NCBI GenBank assembly: GCA_002067755.1
Contig: MVQH01000022.1
Span: 1 to 52,658, forward strand
DNA: 52,658 bases
Direction of reading: 5' to 3'
Origin: Methanosaeta sp. PtaB.Bin018
GTDB lineage: Archaea; Halobacteriota; Methanosarcinia; Methanotrichales; Methanotrichaceae
Below are positions 1 to 8,360 of this stretch, one piece after another (position 1 is the stretch's first letter; the number at the start of each line of letters is the position of its first letter). Under the pieces are notes generated by a model. That model searched no databases, had not been told where the DNA came from, and worked only from the letters and a program-made list of their open reading frames with translations. Made by a program: the position numbers and the translations under genes.

Positions 1-58
1 ATGCTTTATCGGATTCGTTTATCTGGCGGCATTTCTTATTATTTGGAGAATGATCTGA
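1..58 (+). CDS. 3' end of a membrane protein (partial)
   Basis: Reading frame 2 is open from the window edge to a TGA at 56-58. It encodes 18 residues forming one hydrophobic segment (FVYLAAFLIIW) followed by a short charged tail, as at the C-terminus of a multi-pass membrane protein. The location beside a polysaccharide locus would suit a flippase or polymerase, but too little is visible to name it. Frame 1 is also open to 78 but is not hydrophobic or otherwise recognisable. Confidence 0.35.
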   Translation, partial: CFIGFVYLAAFLIIWRMI

Positions 59-120
59 GTTTTGAGATGAGTTCATAAATAAAAGTAAGGCAAAGAACTC
101 CTTCTTGGTTACTCACACAA

Positions 121-924
121 ATGAGGCTAAAAAAAATGACTTCCGAATTTGACGTACAAAAATACTACGCATCGTACCCCTGCAGGGTAATATTGCGTCC
201 TGGTTATCCTGCGAGAGCGCAATATAAAAGCAGATTTATGTGGGATCATTATAGCCAACAAATTGTCGGTTCGTTAAAAGAAATTCGTACTTATGCAGAT
301 ATTGGTGGCTGTTTTGGATTCGGGGCGAATTCTATGGCCTTTCAAATTTTTAAGTTCCAAGGGAAATATCCCGAAACGAAAGTATTTGAGATATCCCCAG
401 ATTTTATAAACATTGGAAAACAATTATTCCCTTACATCGATTTTGTCCAAAATGATTTTCGGTCAGTGAAGGAAACCCAAGATATTTTCGATCTAGTAAC
501 TATGTTCGATGTCATCGAACACATACCGGACCCAACATCATTCCTTTCAACAGTAGCAAGGCATGCTAGATTTGCATTAATAATTACGCCAATGGAAGCA
601 GGAGGTATTTGGCTCTGGGCGAGACGTCCTGTCAAGCAGGGTGCTGAACATGAAGATGGGCACGTAAATTTTTTCACTCCTGAAACATATCTCGAATTAT
701 TGAAGAAAAGTGGATTAGAACTAATTGATGGAAAATGTGTTCATGCGATCGCACCACAAAATGCAGAATATGTACTACACCCAGAAGCCCCATCACACGA
801 AAAACCACTTGTTAAGAGGATAGGAATAACCCTGTTGGACTATAAGCTATTCCCCTATTATATTGTACGCAAGATAATTGGCGGGGGAGTTTATATTTGC
901 TTGGTTAGATCAAATATGATATAG
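121..924 (+). CDS. Class I SAM-dependent methyltransferase
   Basis: The 267-residue protein has a class I methyltransferase core. Motif I is DIGGCFGFGANS (about residues 61-72), the acidic end of strand 2 is in VFEISPDF, then comes FVQNDF, and motif IV is DLVTMFDVIEHIPDP (about 124-138). It most resembles the Methyltransf_23 type common in glycan loci. The substrate cannot be read from sequence; a sugar or lipid-linked glycan is likely from context. An in-frame ATG five codons downstream could be the true start. The gene sits at the broken edge of the polysaccharide locus, next to insertion elements. Confidence 0.8.
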   Translation: MRLKKMTSEFDVQKYYASYPCRVILRPGYPARAQYKSRFMWDHYSQQIVGSLKEIRTYADIGGCFGFGANSMAFQIFKFQGKYPETKVFEISPDFINIGKQLFPYIDFVQNDFRSVKETQDIFDLVTMFDVIEHIPDPTSFLSTVARHARFALIITPMEAGGIWLWARRPVKQGAEHEDGHVNFFTPETYLELLKKSGLELIDGKCVHAIAPQNAEYVLHPEAPSHEKPLVKRIGITLLDYKLFPYYIVRKIIGGGVYICLVRSNMI

Positions 925-927
925 GAA

Positions 928-2062
928 GATTCCTATTTACCTATGTTTGTGAGGTCGTCTCTTGGAGGTTAGCACAAATTTCGCCCCAATGGTATTAAAT
1001 ATCCTTGAATTACCCTCTTTTTGGTCATTTTTCGGTCATTCTTCGATAGCTCCCGCTAAGTCTAGATGATTTTGGCGTTTTTAAGAGTGCAGAGCTGATA
1101 GAGGTTAAAAGCGAAAGCTGTAACCATCATTGTGACACCAACTCTCTTAACTGTGGTAACCAGCACTCTACCGGCCCCAAAAACTCTCTTTATCACGGCA
1201 TGAGGCCTTTCGCCTGGTGATCTTAAAGAGCTGATCAACCGATTTCGCTCTTTATCTAGTTTGTCTAGAGGTCTTTCTGTAGTTCTGCGCTTCATTGTAT
1301 AATCGATACCCTTTGCCTTCACACCAAAATATCCTCTATCCCTAAGAACGACTTCGCCCTCGGTGGATAGATCAACCTGACTATCATGCAGCGATGCAGT
1401 AGTGGTCTCTATTTCTCTTATCAGACAGTAATCGATATCGGTTTTCTGATGAAGCTTGTAGCCAAAATGGATTTCATCTCCTTTCTTTGCCCAGGTACCA
1501 TCTCTGCTGCGACGTGTTTTAGCATCCTCGCCTCGCAGCTTCTTAGATGATCCTGGATCAGCTTCGATAAATGTAGCATCCTGAACCGTTCCGCGCTTGA
1601 CCTGTAAACCCATAGCATCCAACTGCCTTTGAAGCTCTGCCCAGACAATCTTATCTTTTCCAGTCTCAGCCATGCGATTTTTGAATAACCATATAGTCCT
1701 GGAATCGGGAAATGGATCGGGAAAGCCGAGAAAGGCCATAAACGATATACGATCGGCCATTTGCCTTTCAACTTCCAGATCGCTTAAGCCATACCACTGT
1801 TGAAGTATTAGGATCTTAAACATCAGAATGACGTCGCAGTTGGGTCTTCCGCCTCTTTCGCTCTTATTGTCATACATTTCTTCAAGGATACGACGAAATG
1901 GCGCCCATTCTATTAAATCCGATATTTGTAAGAGTCGGGACTTCTTTTGCTTTGCACTGAGCCCTCGCAATGTCCAAGTAGTAAAAGAATCCATGGTATG
2001 TAATAGTATTATTAGTATATAAACTTTTTGATACTATTGCTTTGGGTAGGTTATTAGGAATC
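928..2062. mobile_element. IS5-type insertion element (ends tentative)
   Basis: The minus-strand transposase at 1062-1994 is bracketed by an imperfect inverted repeat: 928-943 (GATTCCTATTTACCTA) against the complement of 2047-2062, matching at 14 of 16 positions. Each proposed end overlaps a small palindrome (921-936 and 2054-2078). Element length would be about 1.13 kb. I see no convincing target duplication, so the exact ends are uncertain. Confidence 0.4.
1062..1994 (-). CDS. IS5-family DDE transposase
   Basis: This 310-residue transposase catalyses cut-and-paste movement of its element. An N-terminal DUF772-type domain (about residues 20-110, with the GGRPNCDVILMFKILILQQWYGLSD stretch shared by the family) precedes a DDE_Tnp_1 catalytic domain. 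Visible catalytic candidates are Asp in VQDATFIEAD, Asp in VVLRDRGYFG, and Glu in SPGERPHAVIKRVFG. The reading frame is intact and of normal family length, so it may be active. It lies between the methyltransferase gene and an IS66 element and interrupts the glycan locus. Confidence 0.9.
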   Translation of the reverse strand: MDSFTTWTLRGLSAKQKKSRLLQISDLIEWAPFRRILEEMYDNKSERGGRPNCDVILMFKILILQQWYGLSDLEVERQMADRISFMAFLGFPDPFPDSRTIWLFKNRMAETGKDKIVWAELQRQLDAMGLQVKRGTVQDATFIEADPGSSKKLRGEDAKTRRSRDGTWAKKGDEIHFGYKLHQKTDIDYCLIREIETTTASLHDSQVDLSTEGEVVLRDRGYFGVKAKGIDYTMKRRTTERPLDKLDKERNRLISSLRSPGERPHAVIKRVFGAGRVLVTTVKRVGVTMMVTAFAFNLYQLCTLKNAKII

Positions 2063-2078
2063 CTCATAGGATTCCTAA
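2054..2078. repeat. Perfect 11-bp hairpin beside the IS5 element
   Basis: TTAGGAATCCT, a 3-nt loop (CAT), then the exact complement AGGATTCCTAA. It overlaps the proposed right end of the IS5 element and lies 14 bp before the IS66 target duplication. It could block read-through transcription into the transposase or be a subterminal transposase site. Confidence 0.6.
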
Positions 2079-2091
2079 AAACGATTGCATG

Positions 2092-2112
2092 AATTCCTGG
2101 TACGTGTTTAGC
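2092..2112. repeat. IS66 left end: 8-bp target duplication plus terminal repeat
   Basis: AATTCCTG at 2092-2099 is the target duplication, repeated directly at 3516-3523. GTACGTGTTTAGC at 2100-2112 is the left terminal inverted repeat, an exact 13-bp complement of 3503-3515. Confidence 0.9.
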
Positions 2113-3515
2113 TTCCTCTTGAATTCCACCCAAATCCATTTTGACCAGAAAAATTAAATAATATACTATTGATACCGGTCCATTGGGAGTATGGACGAGG
2201 GAGAAACTTTAGAGCAACTTCGCAAAGAGAATGAGCGATTAAAACGTGAGAATGAGTTGCTCAAGGCAAAGATTCTGGAGCTTGAAGCCAGACTAGCCCA
2301 ATACGAGAATGCACATACTCCGCCAAGTCTCCGGCGCGGTCGCAATCGCAAAAGAGACCTTGACAAGAGGAACAATGGAACACCTGGTCAAAAATCCGGT
2401 CATAAAGGCACAACTAGACCTTCTGTGATGCCACATACACAAGTTGACGTTACAGCAGATCACTGCCCCGATTGCGGCACCAAGCTCGGCAATCCGATCA
2501 GAATAGAATCAAAGATCGTCGAGGAGATTCCACAACCTCGGCCAATCATGGTCACAGAGTATAAAGTTGCACATTACAGATGTCCGCATTGCCACAAGGA
2601 GGTTGTAGCAACCAATCCAGACTGCCCGCGTGAAGGCAAATTTGGAAACAATGCAATTGCTCTGGCAACAACACTAAAATACAAGGACCGTCTGCCTCAC
2701 AGAAAAGTTCAAGATGCTCTGACAAGGCTGTACGGTCTGAAATTGAGCCCTGCCACGATATTAGATCTAACTCGTCGTGCTTCTGATGCGGTTTTGTCTG
2801 AGTACAATGCGATCTTGAGCAGGATTCGGGGAGCTTCGATCTTGTATGTAGATGAGACCTCGATACATGTTCAGGGTGAAACGCATTGGATCTGGGCGTT
2901 TACTACGCCTTTCGAGACATTTTTCGTGATTCGAAAGAGCCGAGGCATGGATGTGCTGATGGAGGTCTTAACTCGGAGATTCGAGGGCATAATCATATGT
3001 GACGGCTGGAAACCATATTCTAAATTCACAAATCGTTTACAGCGGTGCTGGGCGCATCTCCTTCGAGAATCGAAAGATCTTGCAGAGAAGTTCGAGGAGG
3101 CTGTTCCTTTGCACAAGGCGCTCAAGGAGATCTTTGAATCATTAACAATAGCTTTGGAAAGTGATCCGCCACCATATATCCGAATGTGCCTATGGGATTT
3201 GGCGCGAAAAGCGCTCAGGCATTTGATGGCAAAAGATTACTACGAGGAGAAAGTTCTGAAATTCGTCGGCAAAATCTCCAACGGATTTGACTTCTGGTTC
3301 ACGTTTGTCATCAATCCGGGTGTAGAGCCCACAAATAATAGAGCAGAGAGAGCATTGCGGTCCCATGTCGTTTTGAGAAAGATCCTGGGAACATTGCGCA
3401 ACGACAAAGGAATCTCAATTCACGAACGAATCATGACGACTCTGACAACGTGGGAGCAAAGAGGGCTTGACGGCCTGCAGATGTTAACCGCGATGTTAGC
3501 AGGCTAAACACGTAC
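2100..3515 (+). mobile_element. Complete IS66-type insertion element
   Basis: A 1416-bp element bounded by perfect 13-bp terminal inverted repeats (2100-2112 and 3503-3515) and flanked by an 8-bp direct duplication AATTCCTG (2092-2099, 3516-3523). Eight-bp duplications are typical of the IS66 family. Only a tnpC-type transposase gene is present, with no tnpA or tnpB accessory genes. Intact ends, identical flanks and an open transposase frame suggest recent insertion. Its right end borders an older decayed transposase. Confidence 0.92.
2191..3507 (+). CDS. IS66-family transposase (stand-alone, TnpC type)
   Basis: The 438-residue protein starts with a leucine/charged coiled coil (about residues 5-40, LRKENERLKRENELLKAK), followed by a basic linker and a zinc-binding domain with CPDCG near 93 and CPHC near 130. 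The DDE_Tnp_IS66 domain has Asp in YVDETS, Asp in IICDGW and Glu in NNRAERALR. The C-terminus GLDGLQMLTAMLAG runs into the right terminal repeat, so the stop lies inside the element end. Full length and intact. Confidence 0.93.
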   Translation: MDEGETLEQLRKENERLKRENELLKAKILELEARLAQYENAHTPPSLRRGRNRKRDLDKRNNGTPGQKSGHKGTTRPSVMPHTQVDVTADHCPDCGTKLGNPIRIESKIVEEIPQPRPIMVTEYKVAHYRCPHCHKEVVATNPDCPREGKFGNNAIALATTLKYKDRLPHRKVQDALTRLYGLKLSPATILDLTRRASDAVLSEYNAILSRIRGASILYVDETSIHVQGETHWIWAFTTPFETFFVIRKSRGMDVLMEVLTRRFEGIIICDGWKPYSKFTNRLQRCWAHLLRESKDLAEKFEEAVPLHKALKEIFESLTIALESDPPPYIRMCLWDLARKALRHLMAKDYYEEKVLKFVGKISNGFDFWFTFVINPGVEPTNNRAERALRSHVVLRKILGTLRNDKGISIHERIMTTLTTWEQRGLDGLQMLTAMLAG

Positions 3516-3523
3516 AATTCCTG
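3503..3523. repeat. IS66 right end: terminal repeat plus target duplication
   Basis: GCTAAACACGTAC at 3503-3515 is the right terminal inverted repeat and contains the transposase stop codon; AATTCCTG at 3516-3523 is the second copy of the target duplication. Confidence 0.9.
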
Positions 3524-3800
3524 AAACGCACCGAAAAGATGAAAGCAAGCTAGATCTGAATAAGTCCTCGGTATGGGCAGTGCAGGCCGAGGTATTTGGT
3601 TTTAGGACAAAGGATCCCGATATAAACATGACATACTCTTCGTGAGCACCGAAATGCGTCATTAGAACGCGGATGGTAATGCACTAATAACGATCAATCT
3701 GCCCATACCTGGACAGTGATTATAATGTCATTGGAAAGGGAAATAGTCTGCGAGTGAGATATCCATAAGCGTTTTCTGATAGCGACGATCCACTCTCCCG
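3524..3800. other. Gene-free stretch between IS66 and a decayed transposase
   Basis: No open frame of note. An 11-bp perfect inverted repeat, GGTATGGGCAG at 3570-3580 and its complement at 3699-3709, is separated by 118 bp. This may be degraded sequence of the element represented by the pseudogene that follows; no terminal repeats could be assigned. Confidence 0.4.
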
Positions 3801-4420
3801 ATGGCCAGAAGATCCAGGTTCCATTTAGAGCTATGCAATAAGTACGAATACTTGGAAATATTCGATTCTATGCGATCGATGGGTTACGACATCGATGTAA
3901 TCGATATATTTCGTTGTTGCATTGATACGAAAAGTTTCAAAGCTAAAAAAATGGGAACATAGGATTTGATGTCCATAAAAAAGTTAAAGGAACTAAATTA
4001 AGCGTTTTAGTCGATAGAAATGGATTGCATTTATCTATATTCACCGCAACAGCAAATACTCATGATTCCAGTCTATATTTACCTACTTTTGCCAATTTAA
4101 TAATCAAAATTCCAATAGGAAGGCCGATAACCAGGCCTAAATTGGTAATAGGCGACGCTTCTTTTGATACTGAAGAGATAAGGAGCTATAACGCAATATG
4201 AGGAATAAAATGTGCTATTCCCACGAATCCAAGAGACCAGAAGAATAAAAAATTAGGCAAGCCTAAGAAGTTTGGTGAGGATATTTATAGAGAACGAAGC
4301 GCTATTGAAAGATTCAATAACTGGATCGAAGCCAGTAAAAAGGTTAGCATTAGAGATGTCTCTTACATAGGGATTATACTACTAGTCTGTTGTATGATGA
4401 TTTGGAGGGTTTTGGGATGA
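3801..4420 (+). pseudogene. Decayed IS5-type DDE transposase
   Basis: Translation in pieces recovers a DDE transposase of a subgroup different from the intact IS5 copy. The first frame ends CIDTKSFKAKKMGT before a stop near 3960; after a frameshift it continues GFDVHKKVKGTKLSVLVDRNG, a catalytic-region IGDASFDTEEIRSY, an in-frame TGA near 4200, and RSAIERFNNW. Catalytic Asp, Asp and Glu can all be recognised, so the loss of function is due to one frameshift plus stops. The N-terminal part of the family is missing or unrecognisable. The last codons end at a TGA at 4418-4420. Confidence 0.8.
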
Positions 4421-4504
4421 CCTCATTATAAAAAGGAATGATACGGAGTAAGGCGTAAACCATAGTTATGCAACACAGCAATATAAAGTGAAACCAAGAG
4501 ATAG

Positions 4505-5791
4505 ATGATTGTGAACGTGATTATATTAAAAACATACAGAGAACTGAATCTATATTTCAGCGAGCCTCTCCTTAAAAATTCAATTCACCTCATCACAAAC
4601 TCATTTGCCACATCAGGTCTTGGCTTTATTTTTTGGATTATTGCAGCCAGATTTTATGATTCGTATGAGGTTGGACTTGCATCAGCAATAGTGTCCTCTA
4701 TGAGCTTGTTGACCGTGCTATCTTTGCTTGGATTCAATATTTCACTTATAAAATTTCTTCCTAACTCGAATGGAAAAGAGGATTTAATAAATTCATGTTT
4801 TACTTTGGATCTTTGTGTGTCATCAATTATTTCGATAATATTCTTATTAGGGATTAATACTTTTTCTCCGGAACTTTCGTTTTTAAAAGAGAATCTAATT
4901 TTTTCGATATTTTATATTATATTTACAGCAACAGGTGTAATTGGACTCCTATTAAACAGCATATTCATTGCGAATAGATTATCAAAGAACGTCCTATTGA
5001 AAGATTCTATATTTGGCATATCTAAGATTCCCCTAACGATGTTTGCAATATTTTTGGGCGCATTTGGTATTTTCTTTGCATGGGGCATTGCCTTGATGAT
5101 TTCCTCTATTATTGGCATGGCGCTTCTTTTTAAAATAATACCGCAATATAAACCGAAAATTTTTATCGAAAAAGAACTCATAAGGAATATGTTTCATTTT
5201 TCATTTTGGAACTATATAGCACATGTCTTAAGTTTAGCGCCAGCATCAATTTTACCCATCATGATTACGAACATGCTTTCCGCAGATGCGGCTGCATATT
5301 TCTATATTTCATGGATGATTGCAAATCTATTATTTTCGATACCAGCTCAATCTACACAAGCATTATTGGCAGAATGTTCTAATTTTGAACAGAAAATAAG
5401 GGAAAATATAAACAAATCCCTAAAATTTATTTTGTTACTACTGATACCACCAATAGTAATTATTTTATTTATGGGAGATAAACTCTTGCTGTTGTTCGGC
5501 AGAGAATATTCCATAGAGAGTTTTAAAATGCTGCAATTATTAGCAATTTCTGCCTTTCCTTATTCAATAAATTCGTTATTCATATCTATAAAAAGAGTAA
5601 AAAAAGAAACGAACTCAGTTGTGCTCATCTATTTCATAATGGCATTTATTGCGTTAGTGGGAAGTTATATGCTGGTGCCGTACATGGGACTAACTGGTGT
5701 GGGAATCGCATGGCTTTTTGGAAACCTGGTTACTTCAACAGCAATCGTATTCAAAGTGGCAAAGGACAAGTTCAGTAAACATCTCATTTGA
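4505..5791 (+). CDS. Polysaccharide flippase (MVF/Wzx-like)
   Basis: A 428-residue integral membrane protein with about 12 hydrophobic segments. The N-terminal segment (SFATSGLGFIFWIIAARFY, then EVGLASAIVSSMSLLT) is typical of polysaccharide-biosynthesis flippases of the MOP superfamily, which move lipid-linked oligosaccharides across the membrane. Composition is very AT-rich. The gene is co-directional with the Fe-S protein that follows, with a gap of 11 bp to that gene's best start. Function is family-level; the transported glycan is unknown. Confidence 0.85.
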   Translation: MIVNVIILKTYRELNLYFSEPLLKNSIHLITNSFATSGLGFIFWIIAARFYDSYEVGLASAIVSSMSLLTVLSLLGFNISLIKFLPNSNGKEDLINSCFTLDLCVSSIISIIFLLGINTFSPELSFLKENLIFSIFYIIFTATGVIGLLLNSIFIANRLSKNVLLKDSIFGISKIPLTMFAIFLGAFGIFFAWGIALMISSIIGMALLFKIIPQYKPKIFIEKELIRNMFHFSFWNYIAHVLSLAPASILPIMITNMLSADAAAYFYISWMIANLLFSIPAQSTQALLAECSNFEQKIRENINKSLKFILLLLIPPIVIILFMGDKLLLLFGREYSIESFKMLQLLAISAFPYSINSLFISIKRVKKETNSVVLIYFIMAFIALVGSYMLVPYMGLTGVGIAWLFGNLVTSTAIVFKVAKDKFSKHLI

Positions 5792-5802
5792 AGGGTATAT
5801 TC

Positions 5803-7107
5803 ATGATCGAAAATAAAACAATTCTTGAATCTTTGGAGCGCCAATTATGTACAGGATGTGGCACATGTGTTGCTTTGTGTCGTCAAAAAGCGATAAAATT
5901 GGTTAAAGATGTTCAAAATGGTATTTACATACCACACGTAGAAAGAGAATTATGTAACAATTGTGGTATCTGCTTAAAAGTTTGTCCAGGACCTGGCATA
6001 GACTTCGATCAACTGAATTTAGAGGTATACGGAAAAATATCGGAAAACATTTTGACTGGGATTTATCGCAACTGTTACATAGGATATGCAACAGATCACG
6101 ATATTCGTCATCAATCGTCATCAGGAGGTCTCATAACAGCGTTGTTAATATACGCACTTGAAGAAAGAATAATCGATGGGGCACTTGTGACGAGAATGAA
6201 TAAGAATAAACCATTGGAACCGGAACCTTTTATAGCGAAAACAAAAGACGAGATAATAGAAGCATCAAAATCAAAATACTGCCCAGTACCCGCGAATATT
6301 GCTATAAGAGAAATATTAGAAGCAAAAGATTGCAAGCGATTTGCAGTCGTGGGTCTACCATGCCACATTCAAGGATTAAGAAAAGCTGAGATGATAAATA
6401 AAGAATTAAAGACAAAGATTGTCCTGCATTTGGGGCTATTTTGTAATCATGTACCAAACTTTTGGGGCACTAAAATCCTATTTCAAAAGCTTAAAATAAA
6501 AGAGAGGGAAATAATTAAACTAGATTATAGAGGTGATGGATGGCCTGGATGTATGAAAATCAATTTAAAAGATGGCACCATCATCATCGAGCTTGCAGAT
6601 TTTTGGCGTTTTCTAGGTATGTATTTCTTTTTCCCGACAAGATGTCTGATGTGTAGCGATTTATTCTGTGAATTGGCAGATGTTTCTTTTGGAGATGCCT
6701 GGTTACCTGAATTATCTAATGATAAAATAGGAACGTCAATAATTATTTCTAAGAATGACATAGCGGAAAATATATTGCTAAAATTAAAATTAAAAGAGAA
6801 AATAGAACTTTGTGAAATCGACGTTGAAAAAGTAATCCAGTCCCAAGTAAAACCTGTTTATTTCAAAAAGAAGAACCTTGCTGCAAGCGAGAGATTATTT
6901 AAAAATGTTCCTGTTTACAATAATGTATTGGAACCAGATAGGATCGATAAATTACTTGCAGTATTTCCATATGTAAATTCGCGTATGTGTTCAAAATCAT
7001 ATTTCAGAAGGATCCTACGATATGTCCCATTTGAAATTTTATCGACGTACAACAACGCATATGATAAGTTGTTCTTAAAAAAAGTTAAACAAGATAAGAA
7101 AATTTAA
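5803..7107 (+). CDS. Fe-S protein of the F420 hydrogenase/dehydrogenase beta-subunit (FrhB/FdhB) family
   Basis: The protein begins with a two-cluster ferredoxin domain (LCTGCGTCVALCRQKA and LCNNCGICLKVCPGPG, within the first 65 residues), followed by FrhB_FdhB N- and C-terminal domains containing further cysteines (TRCLMCSDLFCELADVSFGDAW). Family members bind flavin and Fe-S clusters and pass electrons to or from F420 or other acceptors. In glycan loci such proteins accompany WcaK-like pyruvyl transferases, as here. I chose ATG 5803 because GAAGGGT lies about 6 nt upstream; a TTG at 5788 would overlap the flippase gene by 4 nt. Its stop overlaps the convergent next gene by 4 nt. Confidence 0.85.
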   Translation: MIENKTILESLERQLCTGCGTCVALCRQKAIKLVKDVQNGIYIPHVERELCNNCGICLKVCPGPGIDFDQLNLEVYGKISENILTGIYRNCYIGYATDHDIRHQSSSGGLITALLIYALEERIIDGALVTRMNKNKPLEPEPFIAKTKDEIIEASKSKYCPVPANIAIREILEAKDCKRFAVVGLPCHIQGLRKAEMINKELKTKIVLHLGLFCNHVPNFWGTKILFQKLKIKEREIIKLDYRGDGWPGCMKINLKDGTIIIELADFWRFLGMYFFFPTRCLMCSDLFCELADVSFGDAWLPELSNDKIGTSIIISKNDIAENILLKLKLKEKIELCEIDVEKVIQSQVKPVYFKKKNLAASERLFKNVPVYNNVLEPDRIDKLLAVFPYVNSRMCSKSYFRRILRYVPFEILSTYNNAYDKLFLKKVKQDKKI

Positions 7108-8360
7108 GCACACAATATTTCTTTGACTAGTTTGCCGTTAATTGCGGACTTCTCTTTTATAATGGGCATTTTAATTTCCAACTCTCTTTTAATCACTTTT
7201 CGATCTTTCCAAGCATTATTTATTTTAGATATTATATTATCATAATCCATATCTTTGATGTCTATAACGTATTCTTCCTGCTCTAGCATCGTCCCAATAA
7301 TTCCATGTGTCTTATGACTATAAGCTATTGCTATTGTCGGAACATGTGTTGACGTAGAAGCAATAGTTGAATGCATCCTTGATCCAATAAATAAATCGCA
7401 ATGGCTAATTATTTCTTTTAGGACATCTGGAGAATATTCCTCTTCTATTAATTTGATTCTATTTTTATTCTTAGATCGAGAATAGCAGGTATTCTCAATT
7501 ACACGATCATCGTGCCCTCCAACAGTATCGTAAACATGGGGTATAAGTAAAACATTAGCATCTAATTGTTCTGTTAGATAATCAATAACTTTCACCATCA
7601 CATCTATATGAGTATTGTACTCAGTTTTGCTACCATTTAGTTTCGAATAGCGGCTGAGAGATTCACTTATACATATTCCAATCAAAGGTTTACTATCATG
7701 TGGGATAACGCCATCTATTTTTTTGAGAGGCATAGGGTCCAAGAGAAAGGCAGAATCCGCTGTAGAAACAAACTTATTGTATCCTATTTTCTCTAAATAA
7801 TTTTTAGTTATATCTTCCCTTATTGTAACTAACTTACACCGATTCAGTATAATTTTGCCAATATGTTTCATTATATTGCTCTCAAATGGCCCTATCGATT
7901 GAGCGTAGATGATAACATCTTTTTTAAGCAGGATACCCATGACTAGAGGAAATAAGTAATAAAAATACGGAATAACACCATATCCATCGGTAAAGCAGTC
8001 TCCTGAAAGCTCTATAATCATATCATGTTGCCGGAACACATTTATATAAGGAGTTTTCAAATCGAACTTAAAATTATTTAATAATCTCCATAATACTCCG
8101 TTACCTAGAGTTCGAAAGGTTTCAAGACCTGTTAATAAAAATGTCGTCAAATTTGAATTATTTTTTTTGATCCAACATTGTTCAATTACATTTAAGTTAT
8201 ATTTTTTATAATTTTCGCGATCTACCTCTAATCGCTTGGATAATATATTAAACGATATATCGGGAACGTATTTTTTAAGAATAGATGTAGTGCTTAATAC
8301 CATTGCCATCTCTCCTTTGTTCAGAGAATTACCTGCCGTTGTTATAAGTATTCGTTTCAT
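7104..8360 (-). CDS. Polysaccharide pyruvyl transferase family protein (WcaK/CsaB-like)
   Basis: The N-terminus MKRILITTAGNSLNKGEMAM and the later segments IIYAQSIGPFE, LVTIREDITKNYLEKIG, ADSAFLLDP, and SRMHSTIASTSTHVPTIAIAYSHKTHG match the PS_pyruv_trans family, which transfers pyruvyl ketals (or acts as a GT-B-like transferase) on surface glycans. I set the start at the ATG at 8360, since ACGGAG lies 5-6 nt upstream; a longer frame to 8390 has no such signal. It overlaps the preceding membrane-protein gene by 32 nt and the convergent FrhB-like gene by 4 nt. Confidence 0.85.
   Translation of the reverse strand: MKRILITTAGNSLNKGEMAMVLSTTSILKKYVPDISFNILSKRLEVDRENYKKYNLNVIEQCWIKKNNSNLTTFLLTGLETFRTLGNGVLWRLLNNFKFDLKTPYINVFRQHDMIIELSGDCFTDGYGVIPYFYYLFPLVMGILLKKDVIIYAQSIGPFESNIMKHIGKIILNRCKLVTIREDITKNYLEKIGYNKFVSTADSAFLLDPMPLKKIDGVIPHDSKPLIGICISESLSRYSKLNGSKTEYNTHIDVMVKVIDYLTEQLDANVLLIPHVYDTVGGHDDRVIENTCYSRSKNKNRIKLIEEEYSPDVLKEIISHCDLFIGSRMHSTIASTSTHVPTIAIAYSHKTHGIIGTMLEQEEYVIDIKDMDYDNIISKINNAWKDRKVIKRELEIKMPIIKEKSAINGKLVKEILCA

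Noticed and set aside
1-78. A frame-1 mini gene starting at the first base
   Set aside because: The hydrophobic frame 2 is a much better protein end; frame 1 has no recognisable property.
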